Below, in pieces: positions 1 to 8,699 of a stretch of DNA of 64,000 nt (positions are counted from its first letter, which is position 1; the number at the start of each line of letters is the position of its first letter). The translations under genes and the position numbers were made by a program. The stretch comes from JAJDAT01 sp964344185 (GTDB lineage Bacteria > Nitrospinota > Nitrospinia > Nitrospinales > JAJDAT01): contig CAYFMN010000006.1 in assembly GCA_964344185.1 (NCBI GenBank), forward strand, positions 62,001 through 126,000, given 5' to 3'. The notes beneath the pieces are model-generated. The model did not search any database. It saw nothing but the letters and a program-made list of their open reading frames with translations, and was not told the DNA's origin.

Positions 1-19
1 AGCAAATTGGAGATAAACA

Positions 20-538
20 ATGCAAGATTCGTCCAAAAAAGTAGTTAACATTGCTATTTTGACAGTTTCTGATACCAGAACTGAGGAAGATGATAAATCT
101 GGAAATGTTTTAGCGGAACGCGTTAAAGAAGCAGGTCATAATTTGATAGAAAAGCGCATAATTACCGACGATATTGATAAAATTCAGGGAGTTCTAAAGG
201 AATGGATAAACAATCCCGAAGTAGACGCGATCATTTCTACTGGTGGGACAGGGGTTACCGGTCGAGATGTTACCCCGGAGGCTTTTGAAGGTTTGTACGA
301 CAAGCCTATTCCGGGTTTTGGAGAACTTTTTAGAATGTTGAGTTATCAAAATATAAAGACATCTACTATCCAGTCACGCGCTACGGGAGGCGTTGCTAAC
401 GGCACCATGATGTTTGCATTACCTGGATCTACAGGGGCTTGTAAGGACGGTTGGGATCAAATTATAGTGCATCAGCTTAATAGCGAACACAAACCATGCA
501 ATTTGGTTGAACTCATGCCTAGAATGCTGGAAAAATAG
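20..538 (+). CDS. moaB: Molybdenum cofactor biosynthesis protein MoaB/Mog family
   Basis: The 172-residue protein matches the MoaB/Mog family of molybdopterin adenylyltransferases, which activate molybdopterin with ATP before molybdate insertion in the cytoplasm. Visible family signatures are STGGTGVTGRDVTPEA near residue 75, GFGELFRMLSYQ near 100 and the C-terminal stretch ATGGVANGTMMFALPGS. The length equals that of E. coli MoaB. A GGAG ribosome site lies about 8 bases before the ATG. It starts the same-strand run moaB-rluD-rodA-rng, but the gaps (about 50 bases to rluD) do not prove one transcript. Whether it acts as Mog or is a redundant MoaB cannot be told from sequence alone. A functional molybdoenzyme elsewhere in the genome is implied. 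Confidence 0.9.
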   Translation: MQDSSKKVVNIAILTVSDTRTEEDDKSGNVLAERVKEAGHNLIEKRIITDDIDKIQGVLKEWINNPEVDAIISTGGTGVTGRDVTPEAFEGLYDKPIPGFGELFRMLSYQNIKTSTIQSRATGGVANGTMMFALPGSTGACKDGWDQIIVHQLNSEHKPCNLVELMPRMLEK

Positions 539-590
539 GTTGTTCTTTGAACGTTGTTAAGTTTGGTCGTTAGTATTGTTAGCCAAATAA

Positions 591-1499
591 ATGCAAGATT
601 ATGAATTTTTAATTGATGAAACTAGTATTAACAGTCGCTTAGATGTCTTTCTAACCGATGAACTTCCAGATTTTAGCCGGTCTTATCTTAAAAAACTAAT
701 TGATGGTTGTCTAGTAACCGTCAATGGGGCTTCTGCAAAACCAAACTATAAACTTAAGCTTGGGGATTCCATTGAAGTGGCGGTCCCCGCTCCCATTTCT
801 TTAGAAGTTCAACCGGAACCTATCCCATTACAAGCTGTTTTTGAAGATGAATCAATTTTGGTCGTTGACAAACCTGCTGGAATGGTAGTGCACCCCGCCC
901 CTGGTAATTATACGGGTACTTTAGTCAATGCAATTTTGAACCACTGTTCGGATCTTTCTGGAATTGGAGGAGTTGAAAGACCTGGCATTGTGCACCGACT
1001 GGATAAAGAAACTTCTGGATTGATTGTTGTCGCTAAAAATGATTACGCCTTACAATCTCTAACAAAACAGTTTAAAGATCGAGTTGTAAAAAAACAATAT
1101 CTTGCCTTAGTAAGAGGATCTTTGAAAAAACACTCCGGAATAATTAATGTTCCAATCGGTAGACATAAAGTTAATCGAAAAAAAATGGCTGTAGATATTG
1201 GGGCGGGGAGAGAAGCGATTACGTATTACGAAATGGTGGAACAGTTTAAGCTTTTTGCATTTTTAAGATTATTTCCAAAAACAGGGAGAACTCATCAAAT
1301 CCGGGTTCATCTATCGCATATTGGAAATCCAATTTTATGCGACAAGCTTTACAATAAAAATTCCTCAAGTCATTTTTCAAAAATTCTTACTCGTCAAGCG
1401 CTTCACGCTCATAAATTAGAATTCCAGCACCCATGTTCGGGTCGAATGGTCGAATTCGAATCTCCTTTGCCTAAAGATATGGCTTCTCTGATGAATTAA
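591..1499 (+). CDS. rluD: Ribosomal large subunit pseudouridine synthase, RluD type
   Basis: This is a 302-residue RluA-family pseudouridine synthase. An S4 RNA-binding domain occupies about residues 12-65 and the catalytic domain about 85-295. The HRLDKETSG motif places the catalytic aspartate at D138, and the region KTGRTHQIRVHL near 240 is also typical. RluD modifies positions 1911, 1915 and 1917 in helix 69 of 23S rRNA and assists 50S assembly. The S4 domain together with this length favours RluD over RluA or RluC, but the target is inferred. The start has no clear ribosome site. The stop codon overlaps the AAGGAG that serves rodA, suggesting translational coupling. Confidence 0.9.
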   Translation: MQDYEFLIDETSINSRLDVFLTDELPDFSRSYLKKLIDGCLVTVNGASAKPNYKLKLGDSIEVAVPAPISLEVQPEPIPLQAVFEDESILVVDKPAGMVVHPAPGNYTGTLVNAILNHCSDLSGIGGVERPGIVHRLDKETSGLIVVAKNDYALQSLTKQFKDRVVKKQYLALVRGSLKKHSGIINVPIGRHKVNRKKMAVDIGAGREAITYYEMVEQFKLFAFLRLFPKTGRTHQIRVHLSHIGNPILCDKLYNKNSSSHFSKILTRQALHAHKLEFQHPCSGRMVEFESPLPKDMASLMN

Positions 1500-1515
1500 G
1501 GAGTAACAAAACGAA

Positions 1516-2613
1516 ATGAATCGAAAGATGTATTCAAATTTTAACTGGATTTTTTTCTCAGTCATTCTATTGATTTCAATTTTGGGAGTAGTAATTATTT
1601 ATAGCGCAAATCATGGGAGGCCCGAGGAGTTTTTTAGAAGCCTTTACATTAAACAGATTTTTAGGATTTGTTTGGGGCTTGCAGTGATGTTGTTTGCGAT
1701 TTTTGTCGACTATCGTTTTTGGGGAAGGAATGCCTATTTAATTTACGCCGTTATTATAGTTTTTCTAGTTTGGACTTTGTTTTTTGGGAATATTGCCTCA
1801 GGAGCCCGTCGCTGGATTAGAGTTGGCCCGCTCATTTTACAAGTATCTGAATTTGCCAAATTTGCGTTGATTATTGTTTTGGCCAATTATTACTCCAAGA
1901 AAAAACATGGGGGAAAATATAAACTGATCAATTTAATTGTGCCTGCAATTTACACAGGAGTAATTTGTTTTCTTATTTCGCTACAGCCAGATTTGGGAAC
2001 GGCGATGATTATTCTTTTTGTGTTTGGTATATTTGTTTTAGCTTCAGAAATGTATACCGCTACTTTGGTTAAATTGTGTTGCGCAGGACTAATTTCCATC
2101 CCTATGCTTTGGTTTATACTTAAAGATTATCAAAAAACCCGAGTATTAACTTTATTTAACCCTGAGCTAGATCCTTTGGGAGCTGGGTATCATGCCATTC
2201 AATCTAAAATTGCTATAGGTTCGGGAGGTTTTGGAGGACAAGGTTTATTTGCGGGGTCACAAAGCCGTTTAAACTTTCTTCCAGAAAAACACACAGATTT
2301 TATTTTTAGTGTATTTGCAGAAGAAACGGGTTTTGTCGGAGTTACTGTTCTTTTAATTTTATACATCTATATTATTTTGAAGGGTCTGAATATAGCTTAT
2401 AAAGCCACTGATCGATTTGGATTGTTTCTTGCCCTTGGAATTATAGGTTCCATAGCGTTTTATATTATTGTTAATATTGGTATGACAATAGGATTGTTTC
2501 CAATCACAGGTATCCCTCTGCCTCTTCTCAGTTATGGAGGTTCTTCCCTTATTTCCACCTATTTTGCATTTGGTTTACTGCTAAACATTGAAATGAGAAG
2601 AGAGATGAGGTGA
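1516..2613 (+). CDS. rodA: Rod-shape peptidoglycan glycosyltransferase RodA
   Basis: The 365-residue polytopic membrane protein has about ten hydrophobic segments of the SEDS family (FtsW/RodA/SpoVE). RodA polymerises lipid II into glycan strands for side-wall growth together with a class B PBP. The conserved block EKHTDFIFSVFAEE near residue 257 contains D261, which matches the catalytic aspartate of RodA. The C-terminal segment GIPLPLLSYGGSSLIS is the classic family signature. AAGGAG at 1498-1503 is well placed for the ATG. The partner genes (mrdA, mreBCD) are about 47 kb away on the other strand, so the rod system is split here. FtsW is a less likely alternative because no division genes are near. 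Confidence 0.9.
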   Translation: MNRKMYSNFNWIFFSVILLISILGVVIIYSANHGRPEEFFRSLYIKQIFRICLGLAVMLFAIFVDYRFWGRNAYLIYAVIIVFLVWTLFFGNIASGARRWIRVGPLILQVSEFAKFALIIVLANYYSKKKHGGKYKLINLIVPAIYTGVICFLISLQPDLGTAMIILFVFGIFVLASEMYTATLVKLCCAGLISIPMLWFILKDYQKTRVLTLFNPELDPLGAGYHAIQSKIAIGSGGFGGQGLFAGSQSRLNFLPEKHTDFIFSVFAEETGFVGVTVLLILYIYIILKGLNIAYKATDRFGLFLALGIIGSIAFYIIVNIGMTIGLFPITGIPLPLLSYGGSSLISTYFAFGLLLNIEMRREMR

Positions 2614-2661
2614 ATAAATCTCTTATTTCGACAAGTTTACCGTGAAGGTATTTTAAAATAG

Positions 2662-2705
2662 TGCTATAATTTCAACAACCTACCTTTTTGAGAATACAGG
2701 TTGTT
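2662..2705 (+). promoter_or_regulatory. Extended -10 promoter and leader hairpin upstream of rng
   Basis: TGCTATAAT at 2662-2670 is a perfect extended -10 element with no obvious -35 box. It is followed at once by an inverted repeat (2674-2681 pairing with 2698-2705, eight base pairs, loop of 16). Transcription from here would give an rng leader of about 190 bases. RNase E/G mRNAs in other bacteria are often autoregulated through leader structures, so the hairpin could serve that role, but this is inference. Confidence 0.35.
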
Positions 2706-2864
2706 TAACTAGATGATGTTTGCCCTGTTTTCGCATTTGCTTTCGTTATACAGTTTATTTTGTTATGAAACATTGAAGTTCGGAAAAATAACGTAAAAGT
2801 TTTAAACGTGGCAGAAGGCAATTAAAGTTAAATTAAAAAACTTTTTTTATGAGCGCATCGGATT

Positions 2865-4403
2865 ATGGCTTCAGAAATCGTCATAAATTCGAATAATCGT
2901 GAGATTCGTGTAGCCTTATTGGAAAATAACCAATTAGCAGAGTTGTTTATTGAGCATAAGGCTAACCGTGGGATTGTGGGAAATGTTTATTTAGGCAAGG
3001 TCATCCGAGTTCTTCCAGGGATGCAAGTAGCCTTTGTAAACATTGGTCTAGAGAAAGCCGGATTTTTGTATGTTGGCGACATCGATACCATGGATTTCCA
3101 TGATATAGAACACGAACACAACGAAGAGCATCCCCAAGACCTGAACGACGACGAAATGGAAGACGATCAAGAAAAACCCTTTCGTCAAGCCAATGTAGGT
3201 ATCCCAATTCAAGATATTTTGAAAGAAGGACAGGAACTCATGGTGCAGGTTGCAAAAAACCCCATGGGTACAAAAGGCCCTCGTTTGACTTCTTATATTA
3301 CGCTCCCTGGAAGGCACATCGTATATATGCCGACTATGCGGCAAATCAGTGTTTCTAGAAGAATTGAAGATGAAGAAGAAAAAGAGCGATTGAAGAATTT
3401 AATAGCCGAAGTCGGGAGACCTGGCGAAGGTTATATTGTAAGGACTGCAGGAGAAGGAAGAACCAAAGAAGATTTTGTGTCAGACGTAGAGTTTCTTCAT
3501 CGCCTTTGGGAAAACATTAAAGATAAATCCGAAAGAGTCGCGGCGCCTTATTTATTATATGAAGACTTAAATTTAATTGTTCGATCAATAAGAGACTTAT
3601 TCAATCAAGATGTCATAGGGCTGATGATCGATTCGAAGCCTGATTATCAAAAGTGTCTTGAGTTTTGTTCCGCCTACATGCCACATTTGATCGAAAAAAT
3701 TGAGCTCTATGACGATAAAATTCCTATTTTTGATCAATATGGAATAGAGATGGAGATAAGCCGAGCCATTGGACGAAAAATTTGGCTGAAATCTGGCGGT
3801 TATATTTCTATTGATCAAACTGAAGCTTTAGTGGCTATTGACGTAAACACAGGTAAGTTTGTTGGGCACAGTGACCCGGAAGAAACAATACTAAAAACTA
3901 ATTTGGAAGCGGTTAAAGAGATTGTTTATCAACTTAGATTGAGAAATATAGGCGGTATTATCATCGTTGATTTTATCGACATGGCAAAAGAAAGTAGTAA
4001 GGAAACAGTGTGGTCGGCCCTAAATCAAGCGTTGAAATCGGACAGATATAGAACCAGAATTTTAAAAATCTCCGAAATTGGTTTGGTTGAAATGACTCGC
4101 AAGCGAGTTCGAGAGAGTATAAGTCAGACCTTGTGCGACCCATGTTCTTATTGCGAAGGAAAAGGATATATTAAATCTCCGACAACCACTTGTTATGAAA
4201 TTTTTAGAAATATACAAAGAATGGCCGGAGAAAACTTGGACAAGAAAAAAATCACGGTTCAGGTTCATTCCACAGTTTATGATTTGATATTGGAAGAGGA
4301 AAATGGTTTTTTGGATGAAATGGGCGCCCGCTTCAACCTTCAGATAGCAATAGAAATTAATCCTAAGTTACATCAAGAAAATTACACGGTAAATTTTGAG
4401 TAA
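2865..4403 (+). CDS. rng: Ribonuclease G (RNase E/G family)
   Basis: The 512-residue endoribonuclease matures rRNA and starts mRNA decay. An S1 domain spans about residues 38-140 and is widened by a very acidic insertion (about residues 75-105). The catalytic metal-binding aspartates are D326 (AIDVNTG) and D369 (IIVDFIDM), spaced by 43 residues as in E. coli RNase E. The zinc-link cysteines are C424, C427 and C430. There is no long C-terminal degradosome scaffold, which favours the RNase G form. The gene stands alone between rodA and the porter, behind a likely promoter of its own. The acidic S1 insertion is unusual compared with the E. coli protein. Confidence 0.92.
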   Translation: MASEIVINSNNREIRVALLENNQLAELFIEHKANRGIVGNVYLGKVIRVLPGMQVAFVNIGLEKAGFLYVGDIDTMDFHDIEHEHNEEHPQDLNDDEMEDDQEKPFRQANVGIPIQDILKEGQELMVQVAKNPMGTKGPRLTSYITLPGRHIVYMPTMRQISVSRRIEDEEEKERLKNLIAEVGRPGEGYIVRTAGEGRTKEDFVSDVEFLHRLWENIKDKSERVAAPYLLYEDLNLIVRSIRDLFNQDVIGLMIDSKPDYQKCLEFCSAYMPHLIEKIELYDDKIPIFDQYGIEMEISRAIGRKIWLKSGGYISIDQTEALVAIDVNTGKFVGHSDPEETILKTNLEAVKEIVYQLRLRNIGGIIIVDFIDMAKESSKETVWSALNQALKSDRYRTRILKISEIGLVEMTRKRVRESISQTLCDPCSYCEGKGYIKSPTTTCYEIFRNIQRMAGENLDKKKITVQVHSTVYDLILEEENGFLDEMGARFNLQIAIEINPKLHQENYTVNFE

Positions 4404-4550
4404 TTGAGTATTAAAGTTTTGTCGGATAATTTTTTGATGCCTGCCTTTGGTTGTTTCGAATATTCTATTTTTATACCCAAACTATTTTCGATGCCAGTTA
4501 GAGTTTGCCTTCAATGTTAACTCTAATAAATATTGCCATATGTGGTTGGT

Positions 4551-5963
4551 ATGTTTGGGTTTGATCAAAATCAGCAAAAGACGCTTCATTTAACATGGTT
4601 TGCTTTTTTTATAACCTTTTTTGCTTGGTTTAATTTAGCTCCTTTTAATTCAACGTTGGTTCAGGTTTTAGGATTTACGGAAACCCAAATCAAAATTTTG
4701 ATGATAGCAAATGTTGCGTTGACTATTCCTGCCAGAATTTTTATTGGCTCCTTGGTGGACCGTTTTGGGCCTCGGCTTGTGTTTGCAATATTGCTTTTAT
4801 TTTCATCTTGTTCCTGTTTTATTTTTGCTCAATCAAGTTCATTTTTTTGGATTTTTGTTTCTCGATTGCTTATGGGGATTTCTGGGGCTGGGTTTGTTGT
4901 GGGAATCAGGATGATATCAGAATGGTTCCCCGAAAGAAAAATGGGGATAGCCCAAGGGATTTATGGAGGATGGGGAAATTTTGGCGCGGCGGCCTCGGCA
5001 TTTTTATTGCCTTGGCTGGCTTCTTTTTTTGATTTAGAAGGGGGATGGAGAATAGCCTCTTATTTTTCCGGAGCTCTATGCCTGGGGTGGGCTTGTGTTT
5101 ATTATTTCAGCGCTAAAGAAAAAATTAATCGAGATTTGCCCAAAGAAAAGCATGAAACGCTCCGACCGTCATCAAAACAGGATATATGGCTTTTTACATT
5201 TTTGATGGCCCCTGCTTATGTCGCGATGGCCACAGCCGTTTGGAAGTTGTCAATCCCAGCTTCTTTTAGTTTACAATATCCAGCGTTTTTAACAATTTTA
5301 TGTCTTATTACACTGGCTTATTTTTTTCATATTGTGAAGTTTTGGAAAGACAATTCGGATATTGATTTTGAACCTTCATATAAAAACGGTCAATTTAGAA
5401 ACCTAACGGTTTTAAGTTTTGTTTATGCTCTTACCTTCGGATCGGAGTTAGCGGTTATTTCTTTTTTTCCCCAGTTTTTGCAAAATACTTTTGGTCTCTC
5501 AATAGTTCAAGCAGGCGTATGGGGAGCAAGTTTTGCTTTTATGAACCTCGTTACCCGTCCCTCAGGCGGGTGGATTTCAGATGTTTGGGGCCGAAAAAGG
5601 ACGTTAGCCATTCTTATTCTTGGGGCGGTTATATGTTATAAGCTAATGGGCGACATTGACTCTAGCTGGTCGTTAGAAGTGGCGATAATTGTTTCGGTTT
5701 TATGTTCGATTTTTTTACAGGCTGGTAATGGAGCCTGTTTCGCAATTGCTCCAATGGTCAATAAAAATGCCGCAGGGCAAACAGCTGGAATCGTAGGCGC
5801 CTATGGCAATATTGGAGCCGTTGGATTTTTGATAGCCTTTAGCTTTATAGATGCAAGTTCTTTTTTTTATATGCTGAGTGGATTCGCAGTTTTTGTTTTT
5901 TGCTCTTTATATTTTTTAGATTCGTTTAACAAAAACGATTCATTGCTTCTTCAAAAAATATAA
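4551..5963 (+). CDS. NarK-type nitrate/nitrite transporter (MFS)
   Basis: The 470-residue protein has about twelve membrane segments of the major facilitator superfamily. It carries both nitrate-signature regions of the NNP family: GISGAGFVVGIRMISEWFP with GIYGGWGNFGAA in the first half, and GNGACFAIAPMVNKNAAG with GIVGAYGNIGAV in the second. R62 (in PAR, TM2) and R336 (in VTRPSGG, TM8) match the paired arginines that bind nitrate or nitrite in NarK. An upstream in-frame TTG (4533) and GTG (4542) exist, but the ATG at 4551 is preferred because the earlier codons have no ribosome site. Whether it imports, exports or exchanges the ions is not decided by sequence. No assimilatory or respiratory nitrate genes are adjacent. 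Confidence 0.8.
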   Translation: MFGFDQNQQKTLHLTWFAFFITFFAWFNLAPFNSTLVQVLGFTETQIKILMIANVALTIPARIFIGSLVDRFGPRLVFAILLLFSSCSCFIFAQSSSFFWIFVSRLLMGISGAGFVVGIRMISEWFPERKMGIAQGIYGGWGNFGAAASAFLLPWLASFFDLEGGWRIASYFSGALCLGWACVYYFSAKEKINRDLPKEKHETLRPSSKQDIWLFTFLMAPAYVAMATAVWKLSIPASFSLQYPAFLTILCLITLAYFFHIVKFWKDNSDIDFEPSYKNGQFRNLTVLSFVYALTFGSELAVISFFPQFLQNTFGLSIVQAGVWGASFAFMNLVTRPSGGWISDVWGRKRTLAILILGAVICYKLMGDIDSSWSLEVAIIVSVLCSIFLQAGNGACFAIAPMVNKNAAGQTAGIVGAYGNIGAVGFLIAFSFIDASSFFYMLSGFAVFVFCSLYFLDSFNKNDSLLLQKI

Positions 5964-5974
5964 ATAAAGGGAAT

Positions 5975-6005
5975 CTTCAAGAAAGTTTAATTCTTGGAGG
6001 TTTTC
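5975..6005 (+). terminator. Hairpin terminator after the NarK-like gene
   Basis: CTTCAAGAA (5975-5983) pairs with TTCTTGGAG (5991-5999) across a seven-base loop and is followed by GTTTTCTC. It sits 12 bases after the porter stop codon and 40 before ychF, as expected for a Rho-independent terminator of moderate strength. Confidence 0.45.
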
Positions 6006-6040
6006 TCAGTTCTTATTAGAAAATTTTTAGGAAAACGATT

Positions 6041-7141
6041 ATGGGATTTAATTGTGGAATTGTCGGCCTTCCAAATGTTGGTAAGTCGACTATTTTTAAT
6101 GCACTAACACGAGCTGGCGCTGAATCGTCAAATTATCCTTTTACGACGATAGAACCTAATGTTGGAGTTGTTACCGTTCCGGATTCTCGATTAGATAAAA
6201 TTTCTGAAATAATGCCCGCAAAAAAAGTGGTTTTTACCAGCATGCAGTTTGTGGATATTGCCGGTTTGGTGAAAGGCGCCTCTAAAGGAGAAGGTTTAGG
6301 AAATAAGTTTTTGGGACATATAAGAGAAGTGCGTGCAATCGCGCATGTAGTTCGTTGTTTTGAAGACGGAAACATAACGCATGTGCATGGCAAAATAGAT
6401 CCAATTTCAGATATCGAAACAATTGAAACTGAGCTGGCAATTGCGGATTTAGAATCTTTACAGAGAAGAAAGCAAAAAGTCGAAAAACTTGCCAAATCTG
6501 GAAATAAAGAAGCCAGATTTGAAATGGATTGTTTAGCAAAACTTATTGAAACGGTTAATTTGAGCAAACCTATTCGGTCTTTGACTTTAGATAGCGAAGC
6601 TGAAATTGATTTTGTTCAATCGTTAAATTTAATTACGTCAAAGCCTGTATTGTATGTTTGTAATACGATTGATCCTTCAGAGTTTGAAAATGAGCATGTG
6701 AAAGAAGTCCAGGAAAGAGCCGAGCTTGAAGGAGCTCAGATTGTGAAAATTTCTGGAAAACTAGAAGGTGAAATAATGGAAATTGAAGATCCAGAAGAGC
6801 GGAATGCGTTTTTAGAAGAAATGGGACTAGAAGAACCCGGACTTAACAGAGTGATTAGAGCGGGATACGATCTATTAGGATTATCTACCTTTTTTACTGC
6901 GGGTGGAGGAAAAGAAAATAGGGCATGGACAATTCGGAAAGAAGCGAAAGCTCCCCAGGCAGCAGGGGCTATACATACCGATTTTGAAAAGGGGTTTATT
7001 CGAGCCCAGGTGTATCATTATGATGATTTAATAAGACTTAAGTCTGAGAATGCGGTAAGGGAGGCGGGGTTACTTCGTTCAGAGGGAAAAGAATATAAAG
7101 TTAAAGACGGCGATATAATAGAATTTCTTTTCAATGTTTAA
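6041..7141 (+). CDS. ychF: Redox-regulated ATPase YchF (Obg-family)
   Basis: The 366-residue protein is a full-length YchF/OLA1 P-loop ATPase that associates with ribosomes and the 70S/50S pool. G1 is GLPNVGKST at residues 8-16 and G3 is DIAGLVKGAS. The G4 position reads NTID, so the guanine-specific NKxD is missing, as expected for this ATP-preferring branch. The C-terminal TGS-like domain ends in YKVKDGDIIEFLFNV. It lies between a probable terminator and a convergent hydrolase gene, 15 bases from its stop. It is highly conserved and ordinary in every visible respect. Confidence 0.95.
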   Translation: MGFNCGIVGLPNVGKSTIFNALTRAGAESSNYPFTTIEPNVGVVTVPDSRLDKISEIMPAKKVVFTSMQFVDIAGLVKGASKGEGLGNKFLGHIREVRAIAHVVRCFEDGNITHVHGKIDPISDIETIETELAIADLESLQRRKQKVEKLAKSGNKEARFEMDCLAKLIETVNLSKPIRSLTLDSEAEIDFVQSLNLITSKPVLYVCNTIDPSEFENEHVKEVQERAELEGAQIVKISGKLEGEIMEIEDPEERNAFLEEMGLEEPGLNRVIRAGYDLLGLSTFFTAGGGKENRAWTIRKEAKAPQAAGAIHTDFEKGFIRAQVYHYDDLIRLKSENAVREAGLLRSEGKEYKVKDGDIIEFLFNV

Positions 7142-7156
7142 TTGTTTAGGGGAGAG

Positions 7157-8143
7157 CTAATTTTCAGAATCTAAAAGATCTAATGTTAAACCCTCGTTAG
7201 CAAAAAACATTTCAAGATTATTGTCAGGTTCCACTTCATTCACATAGTCTTTAGTTTCTTTTAGGATTTGCGCTAATTTGAAATCGTCATAAGTCGGTTC
7301 GTGATGATAAAAGGCCAATTTTTTTACATTAGCCTCTAAGGCGATATCGGCTCCGATGATGGGGGAACTATGACCCCAATCTTTCTTTTCTTCCATGCTT
7401 TCAATAAACAAGTATTGAGAATCAAAAATTAACATGTCGGCATCTTTAAAGAACGAAACTTCTTCTTTAAATTTACCACGGCCAAAATCTTTGTACTCTG
7501 CGTCTGTTGCGTAAATGATCGATTTACCCTTGAAATCGACCCTATACGAAAAAGAGTCCCCAGGGTGATAGTTTAATTTCCAGGTAACCTTTACGTCGCC
7601 TAATTCTAAAGATTTAGACTCTTCTAATTGCACAATGTTAATATAGGCCTCGAAGGAATCAAAAGAAACGGGGAAGTGATCGGGTTCTTGTTGATATTCT
7701 AGTCTGCTGGCAAGGTCGTTATGAGCTCCATAGATAGTGAACTTATTTCCGGGAATAAAAAAAGGATTAAAAAACGGCAACCCCATTATATGATCCCAAT
7801 GGGTGTGGGAAATGAATATATGAGCTTCTCCTTTACCCTTTCCAAACTCTTGTTTCAACCAATCCAATCCCAATACCCTTAAACCTGTTCCGGCGTCGAA
7901 AACTAAATTGTGGCCGCCGACTTCCACCAAAACACAAGAAGAATTACCGCCATAACAACCCTTAATTTCTAAAGGCAAACTTTGTATAAAGTTTTTGCGA
8001 GACTCAGAGTCTTCCAGATCTTTTGGGGTTATTAATTCGATAGCTTTAGAAAGTTTTTCCTCAATTTGATGAGGAAGAGCTGGGGTTGGAATAGAGCCTC
8101 TTACGCCTTTAAAAGTTGTTCTAAAAATATTGGAAGTCATCAA
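7157..8143 (-). CDS. Metallo-beta-lactamase-fold hydrolase
   Basis: The 328-residue protein has the metal-binding motif HTHWDH at residues 113-118, preceded by GCYGGNSSCVLVEVGG and DAGTGLRVLG. These are typical of a PhnP/RNase Z-like branch of the metallo-beta-lactamase fold, acting as a phosphodiesterase or related hydrolase. Later motifs are YATDAEYKDFG and GHSSPIIGADIAL, which supply further metal ligands. There is no signal peptide, so it is cytoplasmic. It ends 15 bases from the convergent ychF and is separated from the upstream cold-shock gene by a strong hairpin. The substrate is unknown. A cyclic phosphate or nucleotide phosphodiester is a family-based guess. Confidence 0.75.
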   Translation of the reverse strand: MMTSNIFRTTFKGVRGSIPTPALPHQIEEKLSKAIELITPKDLEDSESRKNFIQSLPLEIKGCYGGNSSCVLVEVGGHNLVFDAGTGLRVLGLDWLKQEFGKGKGEAHIFISHTHWDHIMGLPFFNPFFIPGNKFTIYGAHNDLASRLEYQQEPDHFPVSFDSFEAYINIVQLEESKSLELGDVKVTWKLNYHPGDSFSYRVDFKGKSIIYATDAEYKDFGRGKFKEEVSFFKDADMLIFDSQYLFIESMEEKKDWGHSSPIIGADIALEANVKKLAFYHHEPTYDDFKLAQILKETKDYVNEVEPDNNLEMFFANEGLTLDLLDSEN

Positions 8144-8340
8144 TGAGTTTCTCGTTTGTTTAGTTAATTAAGCAATTTTATCAAATTTAGATCTAAACGC
8201 TGAAGCAAATCAAAAACTCGTCTATATTTTAAAGTGGGGAAATATAAATTTGTCGAACTTTGTGGTCAGAAGGTTTAAGGATGTAGTTCGAAAGAAACGT
8301 AGAAAATTAATTTTTCTGGAGAGAAACTTCTAATATATAT

Positions 8341-8368
8341 CCTCGGCAGGAGTTTAGTCCTGCCGAGG
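8341..8368 (-). terminator. Strong hairpin terminator after the cold-shock gene
   Basis: CCTCGGCAGGA (8341-8351) pairs perfectly with TCCTGCCGAGG (8358-8368) over a six-base loop. This is an 11-bp GC-rich stem in an AT-rich background, 11 bases downstream of the csp stop. The T-run on the minus side is poor (ATATATATT), so it may terminate weakly or protect the 3' end of the mRNA. Confidence 0.6.
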
Positions 8369-8379
8369 TTAAAAGACTT

Positions 8380-8580
8380 TTATCTTGGAATGACGTTCGA
8401 CGCTTGAGGCCCTTTTTGTCCTGTAGTTATATCAAACTCAACAGACTGCCCTTCTTTAAGCGATTTATAGCCGTCTGATTGGATAGAAGAATAATGAACG
8501 AAAACATCTTCTCCTCCTTCTACTTCAATAAATCCATAACCTTTTTTATCACTAAACCATTTAACTTTCCCGACAGACAT
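8380..8580 (-). CDS. Cold-shock domain protein, CspA family
   Basis: The 66-residue protein is a single cold-shock domain. It has KVKWFSDKKGYGFIEVEGGE (RNP-1) and VFVHYSSI (RNP-2), and ends in GPQASNVIPR. It binds single-stranded nucleic acid and acts as an RNA chaperone. An in-frame start 54 bases further upstream exists, but the ATG at 8580 has a GGGAG ribosome site ten bases before it and gives the family length. Upstream on this strand lies the structured GC-rich island at 8700-8880, which could be a long regulatory leader like that of E. coli cspA. Confidence 0.93.
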   Translation of the reverse strand: MSVGKVKWFSDKKGYGFIEVEGGEDVFVHYSSIQSDGYKSLKEGQSVEFDITTGQKGPQASNVIPR

Positions 8581-8699
8581 AATAAAAAATCTCCCAAATC
8601 TTAAAATACCTAAAACCCTTATACAAAAATACAAGGTACTCTTTTTTATATAAAATCCGGACTAACCAAATATTTAAAGGTTAAGCTAATAATAAAGGC

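Noticed and set aside
6133..6567. 144-residue minus-strand ORF inside ychF
   Set aside because: Antisense shadow of a highly conserved gene.
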